This document shows, piece after piece, positions 35,445-45,651 of a DNA stretch of 64,000 bases. The notes beneath the pieces were generated by a model. That model searched no databases. It worked only from the letters and a program-made list of their open reading frames with translations, and was not told the DNA's origin. Positions within the stretch are counted from its first letter, which is position 1. Every line of letters begins with the position of its first letter. This DNA is from Sediminibacterium goheungense (GTDB lineage: Bacteria > Bacteroidota > Bacteroidia > Chitinophagales > Chitinophagaceae), in assembly GCF_004361915.1 (NCBI RefSeq), contig NZ_SNWP01000010.1, positions 496,001 to 560,000 on the forward strand. Reading direction: 5' to 3'. The position numbers and the translations under genes are program-made.

Positions 35445-36956
35445 TTAATTAACAGAAACAGCTTCCTGCTGTTTCAATATTTCCATTCTGTTTTCCAAAG
35501 ATGATTTCCATGCTGCATAACGTTCTTCATATACATCTGTATGTGAAGGATGAATAATACTTACCGGCTTTCTACCGGTGGCGGCTTCTGCAACGCTGCT
35601 GAAAATACCTGATCCTATACCTGCACCTATGGCAGCGCCGTAACTTCCATCACCTTCATAAAATTCAACAGATACCTGATTTACCCCTGCGAAAGCGTGG
35701 GTAAATACATCACTCAGAAACAGATTGGCTCTGGAAGCACGTACGACCTGTGGATTCATTCCGTTTCCACGCATGATATCCAATCCGTAACGGAAAGAAA
35801 AAGCAATTCCTTCCTGTACGGCCCGCACCATATGGGCACTGCCATGAATATTCAGGTCAATCTGTTCAAAATGCGCACCTACAATCTGGTTATTAAGCAT
35901 GCGCTCTGCGCCGTTACCAAAAGGAATAGCCAGCAATCCATCAGCACCAACCGGCACTACTGCTGCAGCTTCATTCAAAGTGGCATAAGATTGCCCGCCA
36001 CCAGTAATGGTCCTGATCCATTTATTGAAAATACCTGTTCCGTTGATACAGAGTAATATGCCAATTCTTCTGAGTGCTTCGCTATGGTTTACATGTGCAA
36101 AGCTATTGATCCTGGAATATGGATCGTATCCCAATTCATTACTTACGCCATAAATAACACCTGAAGTACCGGCTGTTGCCGCCACTTCACCGGGTTCCAT
36201 CACATTTAATGAAAGTGCATTGTTGGGTTGATCCCCTGCTTTGTACGCAATAGGTATACCAGCCTGTAAAGACAGCCTTGTGGCTACAGATTCTTTTAAG
36301 CTACCATGAGAGGTAAACAAAGGTTGTATAGCCGGAATAAGGGTTTTATCAAAACCGAAATACCCCATTATATCAGATGACAGACTTTCCTGGTTAAAGT
36401 CCCAGAAGATACCTTCAGACAGTGCTGAGTTGGTAGTAGTGATTTCACCGGTCATTTTAAAAGCAATAAAATCACCGGGCAACATTATTTTATGAATCTT
36501 ATTGTATATCTCAGGTTCATTATGCTTCACCCATGCAAGTTTGCTGGCTGTAAAATTTCCGGGCGAATTAAGTAAGTGCTGCAAGCAATGTTCCCTGCCG
36601 ATTTCGTCAAATGCCTTGTTACCTATTTCAACCGCTCGGCTGTCGCACCAGATAATAGCATTACGCAATACATGGCCATCTTTGTCTGTTAATACCAATC
36701 CATGCATCTGGTAAGCAATACCTATGGCACCAATATCTTTAGGATTATAATTACCAGCAGCATTGCATTTGAGTATAGCCTGTTTTACATATTCCCACCA
36801 TTGATCCGGACTCTGTTCGGCCCAGCCTGGATAGGGCGTAATGATCTCTGCTTCTGTTTCAGGAAAATGTGCTGCCGCCAGACATTGGTGCGTAGCAGCA
36901 TCAACCACTGAAACCTTAACAGAAGAAGTTCCTACATCTATACCTAATAATAGCAT
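35445..36956 (-). CDS. xylB: Xylulokinase
   Basis: This 503-residue FGGY-family kinase phosphorylates D-xylulose. [18 protein letters not shown] opens the ATP fold, followed by [28 protein letters not shown] and [10 protein letters not shown] in the second domain. It is the first gene of the leftward operon, 37 bases before xylA. The operator site is nearly 600 bases upstream, leaving a long leader. Confidence 0.96.
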   Translation of the reverse strand: MLLLGIDVGTSSVKVSVVDAATHQCLAAAHFPETEAEIITPYPGWAEQSPDQWWEYVKQAILKCNAAGNYNPKDIGAIGIAYQMHGLVLTDKDGHVLRNAIIWCDSRAVEIGNKAFDEIGREHCLQHLLNSPGNFTASKLAWVKHNEPEIYNKIHKIMLPGDFIAFKMTGEITTTNSALSEGIFWDFNQESLSSDIMGYFGFDKTLIPAIQPLFTSHGSLKESVATRLSLQAGIPIAYKAGDQPNNALSLNVMEPGEVAATAGTSGVIYGVSNELGYDPYSRINSFAHVNHSEALRRIGILLCINGTGIFNKWIRTITGGGQSYATLNEAAAVVPVGADGLLAIPFGNGAERMLNNQIVGAHFEQIDLNIHGSAHMVRAVQEGIAFSFRYGLDIMRGNGMNPQVVRASRANLFLSDVFTHAFAGVNQVSVEFYEGDGSYGAAIGAGIGSGIFSSVAEAATGRKPVSIIHPSHTDVYEERYAAWKSSLENRMEILKQQEAVSVN

Positions 36957-37122
36957 TCTGTCGATAAATTAATAGGGTCAAGATACTGGAAAGATGAATG
37001 ATGACAGCATCAGCAAGCACCTTTGTATCAAAACAAACAAGCGTTAATATTCATTTTGGTGGCGTTAACCTGGAACAAATACAAATGTTCAGCTAAACAA
37101 TTGCATGTGTTCCGGTTTGTTA

Positions 37123-37160
37123 AAAAAAGCAAGGAGAGTAAAACGCCAAACTCCCCTTGC
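37123..37160 (-). terminator. Leader hairpin with U-run upstream of xylB (possible attenuator)
   Basis: Read leftward, GCAAGGGGAG pairs with CTCTCCTTGC (one mismatch) around a 12-base loop, and CTTTTTTTAAC follows. This is an intrinsic terminator about 170 bases before the xylB ATG. If transcription begins near 37535, RNA polymerase must read through it to make xylB, as in attenuation. Confidence 0.6.
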
Positions 37161-37538
37161 CGATCGTCGGTTATTCTGCCGGCAAACCACTCCCGCAGAT
37201 AACCATTATGACGCTTAATAACCAACCCGGTTCCTGAGAACCGATACCACCCAATTCATCTTTCAGAGCTTATCTAAATAGAATTGAACGGGATGGGATC
37301 CTATAATAGGCTTACGATATTTTATCGGTTATAATTTCAATACAGATTCGTGTATTTTTTACACAATTAGAAGTTCAAACCAGCAGGAAATGGCAATACG
37401 GAAATAGAAGAAGCGAGATTTTGAATAAATAACGGATTTACCGTGTACGACTCCGCTTTCTCATATAACAGCAAGCAATTTCAGACCTAATCTGACCTAT
37501 CATCTGATATCTGAAAACGAATATAAGAGAATTTATCA

Positions 37539-37576
37539 AAAAATGTAACCGATTGCAATTTTTTTACAAAAAAATC
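37539..37576 (-). promoter_or_regulatory. Leftward promoter with overlapping LacI-type operator
   Basis: On the minus strand TTTTTTTG is followed 19 bases later by TACATTTT, close to the Bacteroidota TTTG-N19-TAnnTTTG promoter. TGTAACCGATTGCA at 37544-37557 (plus strand) overlaps the region between the -33 and -7 boxes. It fits the palindromic TGYAAYCGRTTRCA, typical of LacI-family sites. A bound repressor would block the promoter of the xylB-xylA-uxuA operon. Confidence 0.6.
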
Positions 37577-37696
37577 CCGTTTTTGATCCCTGTTAGGCAG
37601 AGCTAACCTTTATCAACTGAGCCGATAAACGGATCAATCTCACTTACTACCGGCTAAAGCATGAACGGATAAAAAACTTTTATACATGATCTCTTA

Positions 37697-37808
37697 AAAA
37701 TGGGGATCAAGGCAATAAACGATTAAAGGTTTGCCAGAAACCTTTAGCCAGAAAGACTTACAGACTGTATATCCAGCTTTAAAAATGATCCCCTTACCCA
37801 TTTTTTTT
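37697..37808 (+). ncRNA. Candidate structured RNA (unclassified)
   Basis: TGGGGATCA at about 37700-37708 pairs with TGATCCCC at about 37786-37793. Inside, AAAGGTTT/AAACCTTT forms a second hairpin near 37726-37746. CCCATTTTTTTT follows soon after. This resembles a structured leader or small RNA, but I recognise no known family. The evidence is pairing only. Confidence 0.3.
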
Positions 37809-37952
37809 AACAACAATTACCAGATTATCGGGGAATGAGTGGTAAATATGGAAAAGTTGGACGCCAGAGAGTTACCTATGCAGGCATTTCTTATTGAGTG
37901 ATCATGCATGGAAAAACTAAAATTTGATTTTAATATTTTTTTGCGATTTTTA

Positions 37953-37966
37953 TACAACCGATTGCA
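37953..37966 (+). promoter_or_regulatory. Second LacI-type operator just upstream of the lacI start
   Basis: TACAACCGATTGCA differs from the palindrome TGYAAYCGRTTRCA at one base and shares ACCGATTGCA with the first site. It ends two bases before the ATG at 37969, so bound repressor would block its own gene. Confidence 0.6.
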
Positions 37967-37968
37967 AT

Positions 37969-38997
37969 ATGAAAACGAAAAAAGAAGTCACTATCTATGA
38001 TATTGCTCAAAAACTTGAGCTTTCATCCGCTACCGTGAGTCGTGGCTTACAGGATCATCCCGCTATCAATAAAAATACCCGCAAAAGAATACAGGAAACG
38101 GCAAGAGAACTGGGCTACAGACATAACAACTTCGCCAGTAACCTTCGCAAACAAAAAACCAATACCATCGGCGTATTGGTACATGAACTCAACAGTAATT
38201 TTATTACTTCGGTACTGGCGGGCATTGAAAAAATAACAACCGAAGCCGGATACGACCTTATTATCGCCCACTCTTCGGAAAGTTCTGTGAAGGAAGCGGC
38301 CAATGCTGTGAACCTGTTTCACAAAAGAGTGGATGGACTGATTGCCTCATTGGCTTTTGATACTGCCGATCTCTCACATTTTGGCCTCTTTGAAGAAAAG
38401 GGCATCCCTGTCATCTTCTTTGACCGGGTAGAAGAAAAAGGTGAAAGCACAAAAGTCATTATCGACAACTATAAATGTGGCTACCAGGCAACACAACACC
38501 TGATTGAGCAGGGATGTAAAAGAATTGTGCTTGTTACCGCCAACCTGAAACGAAATGTATATGCTCAGCGCCACAAAGGATATGCCGATGCATTGTATGA
38601 CAATAATATCCCATTCCACAAAAAGTATGTGCTGATCAAAGATCTGAGTGAACAATGTGGCGTGGAAGCAGCTATGGAAATTCTTAAAATGAACCCCTTG
38701 CCAGACGGCGCTTTTATCACCAACGACTTCTCAGCTGCTGTTTGCATGCAAACACTCAAGGATCATGGCGTTCGTATACCGGAAGACATTGCCATTGTTG
38801 GCTTTAATAATGATGCCATTGGAAAAATAATTGAACCTCAGTTGAGTACCATTGATTATCCGGGTATTGACATGGGTGAAATTGCGGCAAGAAACCTGAT
38901 AAACCACTTGAAAGGATTATCCAATATTAAACATACCAATACCATTGTTATTCGCTCAAACCTGATTGTAAGGGAATCGTCCCAGCGAAAAAAATAA
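37969..38997 (+). CDS. LacI-family transcriptional regulator
   Basis: The start is the ATG at 37969 (342 residues); the longer frame uses TTG. It has the N-terminal HTH VTIYDIAQKLELSSATVSRGLQDHPAINKNTRKRI, then the hinge helix, then a periplasmic-binding-protein-like effector domain from NTIGVLVHELNSNF onward. It probably represses the xylan locus and responds to a sugar product such as a xylo-oligosaccharide or uronate; the ligand is not known. It heads the rightward run of 18 genes and its start is covered by an operator. Confidence 0.93.
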   Translation: MKTKKEVTIYDIAQKLELSSATVSRGLQDHPAINKNTRKRIQETARELGYRHNNFASNLRKQKTNTIGVLVHELNSNFITSVLAGIEKITTEAGYDLIIAHSSESSVKEAANAVNLFHKRVDGLIASLAFDTADLSHFGLFEEKGIPVIFFDRVEEKGESTKVIIDNYKCGYQATQHLIEQGCKRIVLVTANLKRNVYAQRHKGYADALYDNNIPFHKKYVLIKDLSEQCGVEAAMEILKMNPLPDGAFITNDFSAAVCMQTLKDHGVRIPEDIAIVGFNNDAIGKIIEPQLSTIDYPGIDMGEIAARNLINHLKGLSNIKHTNTIVIRSNLIVRESSQRKK

Positions 38998-39021
38998 CCA
39001 TTGAAAATCTGCTGCCATACC

Positions 39022-41172
39022 ATGAAAAAAATTTGTTCCCTCCTTTTAATAATAGCTGTTTCGTTTCAGTTAAAAGCTGAAACAGGATATGACTTATGGT
39101 TGCGTTATCAGCCGTTACAAAATCAAACAGTACTGACTACATACCGTCAGCAAATCAGCGGTATTACTCTCGGCGGAAATGCTGAGACCATGAAAATCAT
39201 TGGTGAAGAATTACAGCATGGCTTATCGGCCATGCTACAGAAAAAGATTACCGTTACAAACAAATCCTCATCTACAGCCTCATTAATTGCAGCCACAGGA
39301 ATATCTCCCCTGCTGGCAGGCACAGAAGTAAAAAAATTATTAGCGCAGACGGGAGAAGAAGGCTTCATCATTCTTTCACAAAACATCAACGGCCAAAAAA
39401 GAATCATCATCTCAGGAAATACTGACAAAGCTGTTTTATATGGTGCTTTTCATTTTCTTCGACTGATTCAAACAGAACAGGCCATTCATAATCTGCAGGT
39501 AGTATCTGTTCCGAAAGTGAAATTGCGAATGCTGAATCACTGGGACAATATGAACAGAACGGTCGAAAGAGGTTATGCAGGTTTTTCGCTTTGGAACTGG
39601 CATACGCTGCCTGGCTATATTGATCCCCGCTATATAGACTATGCAAGGGCTAATGCCTCCATCGGCATCAATGGCACGGTTTTAACCAATGTAAACGCAA
39701 ATGCTACTATACTAACTAAAAATTACCTTGAAAAAGTAAAAGCACTTGCTGATGCATTCAGACCTTATGGCATCAAAGTATACCTTACAGCCAGATTCAG
39801 TGCACCCATCGAAATAGGTGGTCTCAAAACAGCCGACCCACTAGATGAAAAAGTAAGACAGTGGTGGAAAGACAAAGTAAAAGAGATTTATCAATATGTT
39901 CCTGATTTCGGAGGCTTTGTAGTAAAAGCCAATAGTGAAGGACAACCTGGTCCTCAGGATTATAAAAGATCACATACCGATGGTGCTAATATGCTCGCAG
40001 AAGCGGTAGCTCCTTTTAATGGCATCATCATGTGGCGGGCATTTGTATACAGTGCAGAAAAGAATGTTGACCGACACAAACAGGCTTACGATGAATTTGT
40101 GCCGCTCGATGGTTCTTTCAATAAAAATGTAATGGTACAGGTAAAAAATGGCGCCATTGATTTTATGCCTCGTGAGCCTTTCCACCCCCTTTTCGGCGCT
40201 ATGCCCAAAACACCTCTGATGATGGAGTTTCAGGTTACACAGGAATATTTGGGTCAGGCAACCAATCTTGTTTATCTGGGGCCATTGTTTAAAGAATGTC
40301 TGGAAGCAGATACCTATACCAATGGTAAAGGCAGTACGGTAGCCAAAGTACTCGACGGCAGTTTTAACAAGGCTCAGACACTTACCGGCATTACGGGTGT
40401 AGCCAATATAGGAAACGATATCAACTGGTGCGGCCACCCTTTTGCGCAGGCTAACTGGTATGCGATGGGCAGACTGGCATGGGACCATTCATTAAGTGCC
40501 GAAAGAATTGCCGAGGAATGGTTACGCATGACCTATTCCAACCATCCTGCTTTTCTGCAGACAGCTTCAAAACTGATGATGGAAAGCAGAGAAACTTATG
40601 TACAATATTCCAATCCCATTGGATTACATCATATCATGGGTACTGGCCATCACTATGGTCCTGCACCATGGGTAAGCAACCTCAACAGACCCGACTGGAA
40701 CCCCGTGTATTACCACAAAGCAGATAGCATAGGCATTGGTTTTAACCGTACGGCTACAGGCAGCAATGCACTCGAACAATACCATCCGGAAGCCAGAAAA
40801 ATCTGGGAAAACATGAATACCTGTGAAGAAAAAAACCTGCTCTGGTTTCATCATGTTCCCTGGACTTTCAAAATGAAAAGCGGCAGAAACTTATGGGATG
40901 AGCTTTGCTTTAATTATTACACCGGCGCAGAAAAAGTAAAAACTATGCAGCAGGCCTGGGCAGGTTTAGAACCTTATGTAGATAAGCAAAGACATGATCA
41001 GGTAAGAATGTTATTGAATGTACAATATGATGAAGCTATCTGGTGGAGAAATGCCTGTTTATTGTACTTCCAGACCTTTAGCAAAAAACCTATACCGGCA
41101 AATTATCCGCAGCCAGATAAAACCCTTGAGTATTATAAAAGCTTACGGTTTCCACTGGCACCCGGTAATTAA
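39022..41172 (+). CDS. GH67 alpha-glucuronidase (exported)
   Basis: The start is the ATG at 39022 (716 residues; the longer frame starts with TTG) with a signal peptide (KICSLLLIIAVSFQLKAE). An N-terminal beta domain and a TIM barrel with LRMLNHWDNMNRTVERGYAG, FGGFVVKANSEGQPGP, MVQVKNGAIDFMPREPFHP and MMEFQVTQEYLGQ are diagnostic of GH67. It removes 4-O-methyl-glucuronic acid from the non-reducing end of xylo-oligosaccharides. It is the first enzyme gene after lacI. Confidence 0.94.
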   Translation: MKKICSLLLIIAVSFQLKAETGYDLWLRYQPLQNQTVLTTYRQQISGITLGGNAETMKIIGEELQHGLSAMLQKKITVTNKSSSTASLIAATGISPLLAGTEVKKLLAQTGEEGFIILSQNINGQKRIIISGNTDKAVLYGAFHFLRLIQTEQAIHNLQVVSVPKVKLRMLNHWDNMNRTVERGYAGFSLWNWHTLPGYIDPRYIDYARANASIGINGTVLTNVNANATILTKNYLEKVKALADAFRPYGIKVYLTARFSAPIEIGGLKTADPLDEKVRQWWKDKVKEIYQYVPDFGGFVVKANSEGQPGPQDYKRSHTDGANMLAEAVAPFNGIIMWRAFVYSAEKNVDRHKQAYDEFVPLDGSFNKNVMVQVKNGAIDFMPREPFHPLFGAMPKTPLMMEFQVTQEYLGQATNLVYLGPLFKECLEADTYTNGKGSTVAKVLDGSFNKAQTLTGITGVANIGNDINWCGHPFAQANWYAMGRLAWDHSLSAERIAEEWLRMTYSNHPAFLQTASKLMMESRETYVQYSNPIGLHHIMGTGHHYGPAPWVSNLNRPDWNPVYYHKADSIGIGFNRTATGSNALEQYHPEARKIWENMNTCEEKNLLWFHHVPWTFKMKSGRNLWDELCFNYYTGAEKVKTMQQAWAGLEPYVDKQRHDQVRMLLNVQYDEAIWWRNACLLYFQTFSKKPIPANYPQPDKTLEYYKSLRFPLAPGN

Positions 41173-41193
41173 TTCATAAAAAGAAACATACTT

Positions 41194-41940
41194 ATGCCTA
41201 CACATAAAAAAATAGCCATTGTTACCGGAGGAGGTTCCGGTTTAGGATATGCCATCGCAGAAAAATTTATTCAGCAGGATATTGAAACCATTATTGTGGG
41301 CCGCGATGAAGACAAACTCGCAACTGCAAAAGAAAAATTAGGAAAAGGCTGTCACACCATGAGTTGCGACCTGAGTAACCTGTCTTCCATTCCGGGTTTG
41401 ATTCAAAACATACTCACCGAATTCGGACAGATTGATGTATTGGTCAACAATGCTGGCATCAATATGAAAAAACTATTCACAGAGGTAACAGATGAGGAAT
41501 TTCAGCGAATTCTTACTACAAATGTAACGGCAGTTTTTGCAATAAGCCGCGAAGTAGTAAAACATATGCTCACGAGAGAAAGTGGATCCATTATCAACAT
41601 CAGCTCGATGGCAGCTCAATATGGTTTACCAAAAGTAATTGCTTACAGCGCCAGCAAAACTGCCATTGATGGTATGACAAGGGCCATGGCCGTAGAATTA
41701 TCACCCAAAGGCATCAGGGTAAATGCCATTGCACCTGGCTTTATTTACTCAGACATGACGGCAAAAGCATTGGACAGTGATCCTGAAAGAAAAGCAAAAG
41801 TGTTCGGCAGAACACCTATGGGTGTTATGGGACAGCCCACTGATATTGGTGAAGCTGCCTATTTTCTCGCAAGCGATGCAGCTAAATATATAACTGGTGT
41901 TGTATTACCCGTTGATGGCGGTAATAGTATCGGTTTTTAA
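41194..41940 (+). CDS. Short-chain dehydrogenase/reductase (possible fructuronate reductase)
   Basis: This 248-residue classical SDR is cytoplasmic. It has the nucleotide-binding TGGGSGLGYAIA, LVNNAGI, and the catalytic Ser in INISSMAA with YSASK. In this locus it may reduce D-fructuronate to D-mannonate, the substrate of UxuA, as some Bacteroidota use an SDR in place of the classic UxuB family. This is inferred from context; a sugar-alcohol or gluconate dehydrogenase role is possible. It overlaps no neighbour but has only 10-20-base gaps. Confidence 0.85.
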   Translation: MPTHKKIAIVTGGGSGLGYAIAEKFIQQDIETIIVGRDEDKLATAKEKLGKGCHTMSCDLSNLSSIPGLIQNILTEFGQIDVLVNNAGINMKKLFTEVTDEEFQRILTTNVTAVFAISREVVKHMLTRESGSIINISSMAAQYGLPKVIAYSASKTAIDGMTRAMAVELSPKGIRVNAIAPGFIYSDMTAKALDSDPERKAKVFGRTPMGVMGQPTDIGEAAYFLASDAAKYITGVVLPVDGGNSIGF

Positions 41941-41951
41941 TACCAAACGAT

Positions 41952-44519
41952 ATGAAAAAAAGTTTTTGTACTCTTTTTATTTCCTTGTTATCTGTTGCAG
42001 TAACAGCTCAGGATATTTTTTCAAAAGCTGCCAATGTGAATAGTTTCGCTTTGACAAATCCGGTTATTTATGCAGACAAATCAGAGAATGCACTGGTACA
42101 TCTTTCCGCAGAATTATTGAAAAAGGATATTAAGGCTGTTACCGGTCTCTCTGCAGAAATCGTTTCATCTATTCCGGAAAAGGCAAGCACATTGATTATT
42201 TTGGGTACTGTTGAAAAGTCCTCAGTACTGAAATCACTGGAAGCTAAAAAAATAGTTTCCTATAGCGGCATCAGGGGGCAATGGGAAGCCTATCGCTTTC
42301 AAACATTGAGTAATCCGCTGAAAGGAATCAGCCAGGCAATAGTGATTGCAGGTTCAGACAGAAGAGGTCTTGCATTCGGAATATTTGAATTTTCAAAACA
42401 ATTAGGCGTATCGCCCTGGTATTGGTGGGCAGACGTACCTGTTGAAAAAAAGAATACAGTTTTCATTAAGAAAAATCTTTCCATCACAGATGCTCCAAAG
42501 GTAAAATACCGTGGTATTTTCATCAATGACGAAGCGCCGGCTTTATCTAACTGGACCAAAGAGAAGAACGGTGGGTTTAACCACAAACTGTATGAAAAGG
42601 TATTTGAACTGATACTCCGACTCAAGGGTAATTATATCTGGCCAGCCATGTGGGGTAATGCTTTTTATGATGATGACCCGCGTAATATTGAAATGGCCAA
42701 TACATATGGTATTGTGATCGGTACTTCACACCATGAACCATTGATGCGCGCCCATGATGAATGGAGAAGATATGGTACAGGCAAATGGAACTATGATAGC
42801 AATGAGGTTAAACTGAAAGAGTTCTGGCGCGGAGGTATGCGAAGAGCTAATAACGACAAAATTGTAACCGTAGGTATGAGGGGCGATGGCGATGAACCCA
42901 TGTCTAGACAAACAGCAACAGCATTACTGGAAAGAATTGTAAAGGACCAAAGAGAAATTATAGCCGAGGTAACAAAGAAACCTGCAAGTGAAACACCGCA
43001 GTTATGGGCTTTGTACAAGGAGGTACAGGATTACTATGATAAAGGCATGCGGGTACCAGATGATGTTACACTTTTACTCTGTGATGACAACTGGGGCAAT
43101 ATCAGACGCTTACCCAACCCGAAAGAAGCGCCGAGAAAAGGTGGTTATGGCATTTATTATCACTTTGATTATGTTGGCGGCCCACGGAACTATAAATGGG
43201 TAAATACCAATCCCCTACCCAGAATATGGGAGCAAATGAACCTTGCATGGCAATACAATGCCCGTGAAATATGGATCGTAAACGTGGGTGATATTAAACC
43301 CATGGAATATCCAATCTCGTTTTTTCTGGATTTTGCATGGAACCCGGAAAAAATAAAGGCGAATGATCTTGAAGCCTATAGTATTCAATGGGCAAGGGCA
43401 CAGTTTGGAAATGAATATGCCAATGAAATTGCCGATATCATAAGCAAATATGGCAAATACAATAGCAGACGGAAACCTGAATTACTGGAAGCCAATACTT
43501 TCAGCTTTAACTATAATGAATGGGAAACAGTCGTTAACGAATACAAGACTTTGTTGCAAAAAGCTGAGGCCATCCATAACAAAATAGCTGCGGATAAAAG
43601 AGATGCTTTTTTTCAACTGGTACTACATCCGGTAAAAGCCTGCAGTAATCTGTACGATATGTATTACCATGTAGCATTGAACCAGAAAGCTTATGCTCAG
43701 AAATATGCCGCAGCCAATCAATACGCAGATAAAGTAAAAGTATTGTACGAAAAAGACTCATTAATAACATTGGAGTACCACCAGTTGAATAATGGCAAAT
43801 GGAACCATATGATGAGCCAGACACATATTGGCTATACCTACTGGCAACAACCCAACCGCCAAAGAATGCCAATGGTGCGCTATGTACCTGCTGATTCTAT
43901 AAAACCAGAACCGGCAGTTACTAAAACAATAGCAACCCGTTCGGTTGTTCCGTCAGGAACAAAGGGAAATGTATTTTATGAAGATGCTCAAAGCGGTGTA
44001 TCCATATCAGCAGATCATTATACGACACTCAACCATAGCAAGGATATTAAATGGACCGTAATTCCTGATTTAGGAAGAACCGGCGGGGCCATTACTGTAA
44101 CACCCGTTACAGCTTCAAGTCTGCAACCAGGTTCGGGCACACCTTATGTGACTTATGATATGTATACAAGTAGTAAAGGGTCCTTTACCATCAACGCATA
44201 CTTTTCACCTACGCTGAACCTTCAGAATACAGAGAATGGATTATCATATGCTATTTCGGTGGATGATGAAGCCCCACAAATAATCAGTATCAATAAAGAA
44301 GATAAAAATACAGGTACTGGTATCTGGAACAAATGGGTATCAGAAAATATTATTATAAAATCTTCAAAACATACGATCAGTAAAGCAGGTAAACATACCA
44401 TCAAATATTGGATGGTAGACCCCGCAATAGTACTGCAGAAAATTGTTGTCGATTTTGGCAATAATCTTCCCAGTTATCTGGGGCCAGCCGAAACCATTCA
44501 TCAACCTTCTAAAAAATAA
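41952..44519 (+). CDS. GH115 alpha-glucuronidase (exported)
   Basis: This 855-residue protein has a signal peptide (LFISLLSVAVTAQ). It has the GH115 layout: an N-terminal domain with IVIAGSDRRGLAFGIFEFS and GVSPWYWWADVPVEKK, the catalytic region with YRGIFINDEAP, LKGNYIWPAMWGNAFYDD and GTSHHEPLMRAHDEW, then a C-terminal beta region. GH115 removes glucuronate from internal positions of polymeric xylan, which GH67 cannot do. Pairing of both with CE15 fits glucuronoxylan. Confidence 0.94.
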   Translation: MKKSFCTLFISLLSVAVTAQDIFSKAANVNSFALTNPVIYADKSENALVHLSAELLKKDIKAVTGLSAEIVSSIPEKASTLIILGTVEKSSVLKSLEAKKIVSYSGIRGQWEAYRFQTLSNPLKGISQAIVIAGSDRRGLAFGIFEFSKQLGVSPWYWWADVPVEKKNTVFIKKNLSITDAPKVKYRGIFINDEAPALSNWTKEKNGGFNHKLYEKVFELILRLKGNYIWPAMWGNAFYDDDPRNIEMANTYGIVIGTSHHEPLMRAHDEWRRYGTGKWNYDSNEVKLKEFWRGGMRRANNDKIVTVGMRGDGDEPMSRQTATALLERIVKDQREIIAEVTKKPASETPQLWALYKEVQDYYDKGMRVPDDVTLLLCDDNWGNIRRLPNPKEAPRKGGYGIYYHFDYVGGPRNYKWVNTNPLPRIWEQMNLAWQYNAREIWIVNVGDIKPMEYPISFFLDFAWNPEKIKANDLEAYSIQWARAQFGNEYANEIADIISKYGKYNSRRKPELLEANTFSFNYNEWETVVNEYKTLLQKAEAIHNKIAADKRDAFFQLVLHPVKACSNLYDMYYHVALNQKAYAQKYAAANQYADKVKVLYEKDSLITLEYHQLNNGKWNHMMSQTHIGYTYWQQPNRQRMPMVRYVPADSIKPEPAVTKTIATRSVVPSGTKGNVFYEDAQSGVSISADHYTTLNHSKDIKWTVIPDLGRTGGAITVTPVTASSLQPGSGTPYVTYDMYTSSKGSFTINAYFSPTLNLQNTENGLSYAISVDDEAPQIISINKEDKNTGTGIWNKWVSENIIIKSSKHTISKAGKHTIKYWMVDPAIVLQKIVVDFGNNLPSYLGPAETIHQPSKK

Positions 44520-44523
44520 TCTC

Positions 44524-45624
44524 ATGTCATACAAAAAAATCACGTTTATTCTTGGTGTTATCGCTACATCACTCTCGATGCAAATAGCCGTTACAGCACA
44601 AGACGCATCACTAAAAAAAGTTTTTGCAAAAGACTTTGGTATCGGCACTGCTATGAGTGCGGGTCAGATTGAAGAAAAAGATCCGAAAGCTAATGCACTC
44701 ATTCAAAAGCATTTCAATATGGCCACGCCGGAAAATATTATGAAAGCAGAAATTATACATCCACAGTGGGATGTATACAATTTCGATCTGGCAGATAAAA
44801 TGGTTGCCTATGGTAAAAAAAATAAGATTAAGATTAATGGACATACGCTGATCTGGCATAGTCAACTGCCCGCATTTGCCCGTAATATCAAAAGTGTTGA
44901 TTCGTTCCGTACATTTTTCACCAATCATATCAATACCGTAGCCAGCAGATATGATGGTAAGATATTTTCATGGGATGTTGTAAACGAAGCATTGAATGAA
45001 GATGGCACTATGCGTAAATCTATCTTTCTGAACAGATTGGGTGATGACTTTGTAACAGAAGCATTTCGTCTGGCAGCCAAAGCTTCTCCAAAGGCTGAAT
45101 TATATTATAATGACTATAACAATGAGCAGCCAGCTAAGAGAGCAGGCTGTATTACACTCATTAAAAAAATACAGGACGCCGGTGTACGCATTGATGGCGT
45201 AGGCATTCAAGGTCACTGGCACGTGGGTAAAGTACCTTTTAAAGAAATAGAAGAAAGCATTGTACAATATGGAGCCATGGGTCTGAAAGTAATGTTCACA
45301 GAATTGGATATTGAAGTACTTCCCAGAAGTTTCCAGGGAGCAGATGTGAATCAGCGTGTAGCCAGTAATCCTGCACTCAATCCCTATAAAGATGGGTTAC
45401 CGGATAGTGTACAACAACAACTGGCCAGCGATTACGAAACCCTTTTTAAATTGTTCCTGAAGTATAAAGACAAAGTTACACGTGTTACTTTCTGGGGTGT
45501 AAACGACGGACAAAGCTGGTTAAATGACTGGCCCGTGAGAGGAAGAACCAACTATCCATTGTTATTCGATCGTGAGTTCAATCCTAAACCCGCTTTTTAT
45601 AAAGTAATCGGAACTAAAAAATAA
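44524..45624 (+). CDS. GH10 endo-1,4-beta-xylanase (exported)
   Basis: The start is the ATG at 44524 (366 residues); the longer frame overlaps the GH115 gene without support. It has a signal peptide ending at VTAQ and a single TIM barrel with acid/base DVVNEALN and nucleophile VMFTELDIEV, plus NGHTLIWHSQLP, typical of GH10. It cuts the xylan backbone between xylose units and lies four bases after GH115. No binding module is seen, so it is a minimal enzyme. Confidence 0.96.
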   Translation: MSYKKITFILGVIATSLSMQIAVTAQDASLKKVFAKDFGIGTAMSAGQIEEKDPKANALIQKHFNMATPENIMKAEIIHPQWDVYNFDLADKMVAYGKKNKIKINGHTLIWHSQLPAFARNIKSVDSFRTFFTNHINTVASRYDGKIFSWDVVNEALNEDGTMRKSIFLNRLGDDFVTEAFRLAAKASPKAELYYNDYNNEQPAKRAGCITLIKKIQDAGVRIDGVGIQGHWHVGKVPFKEIEESIVQYGAMGLKVMFTELDIEVLPRSFQGADVNQRVASNPALNPYKDGLPDSVQQQLASDYETLFKLFLKYKDKVTRVTFWGVNDGQSWLNDWPVRGRTNYPLLFDREFNPKPAFYKVIGTKK

Positions 45625-45651
45625 ACGGGTAACAACCCTTAAAAAAGCCAT

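Larger units (their letters stand above)
36957..37968. other. Gene-free 1.0 kb regulatory region between xylB and lacI
   Basis: The stretch holds a leftward terminator-like hairpin at 37123-37160, a promoter with an overlapping operator at 37539-37576, a structured stretch at 37697-37808 and a second operator at 37953-37966. No credible coding frame was found. A leader of several hundred bases before xylB suggests control after transcription start. Confidence 0.7.

Noticed and set aside
37028..37225. Small leftward frame in the xylB leader
   Set aside because: It spans the terminator-like hairpin and has no recognisable features; a leader peptide cannot be excluded but is not supported.
38047..38322. 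Leftward frames inside lacI
   Set aside because: They are antisense to a gene with clear HTH and effector domains.
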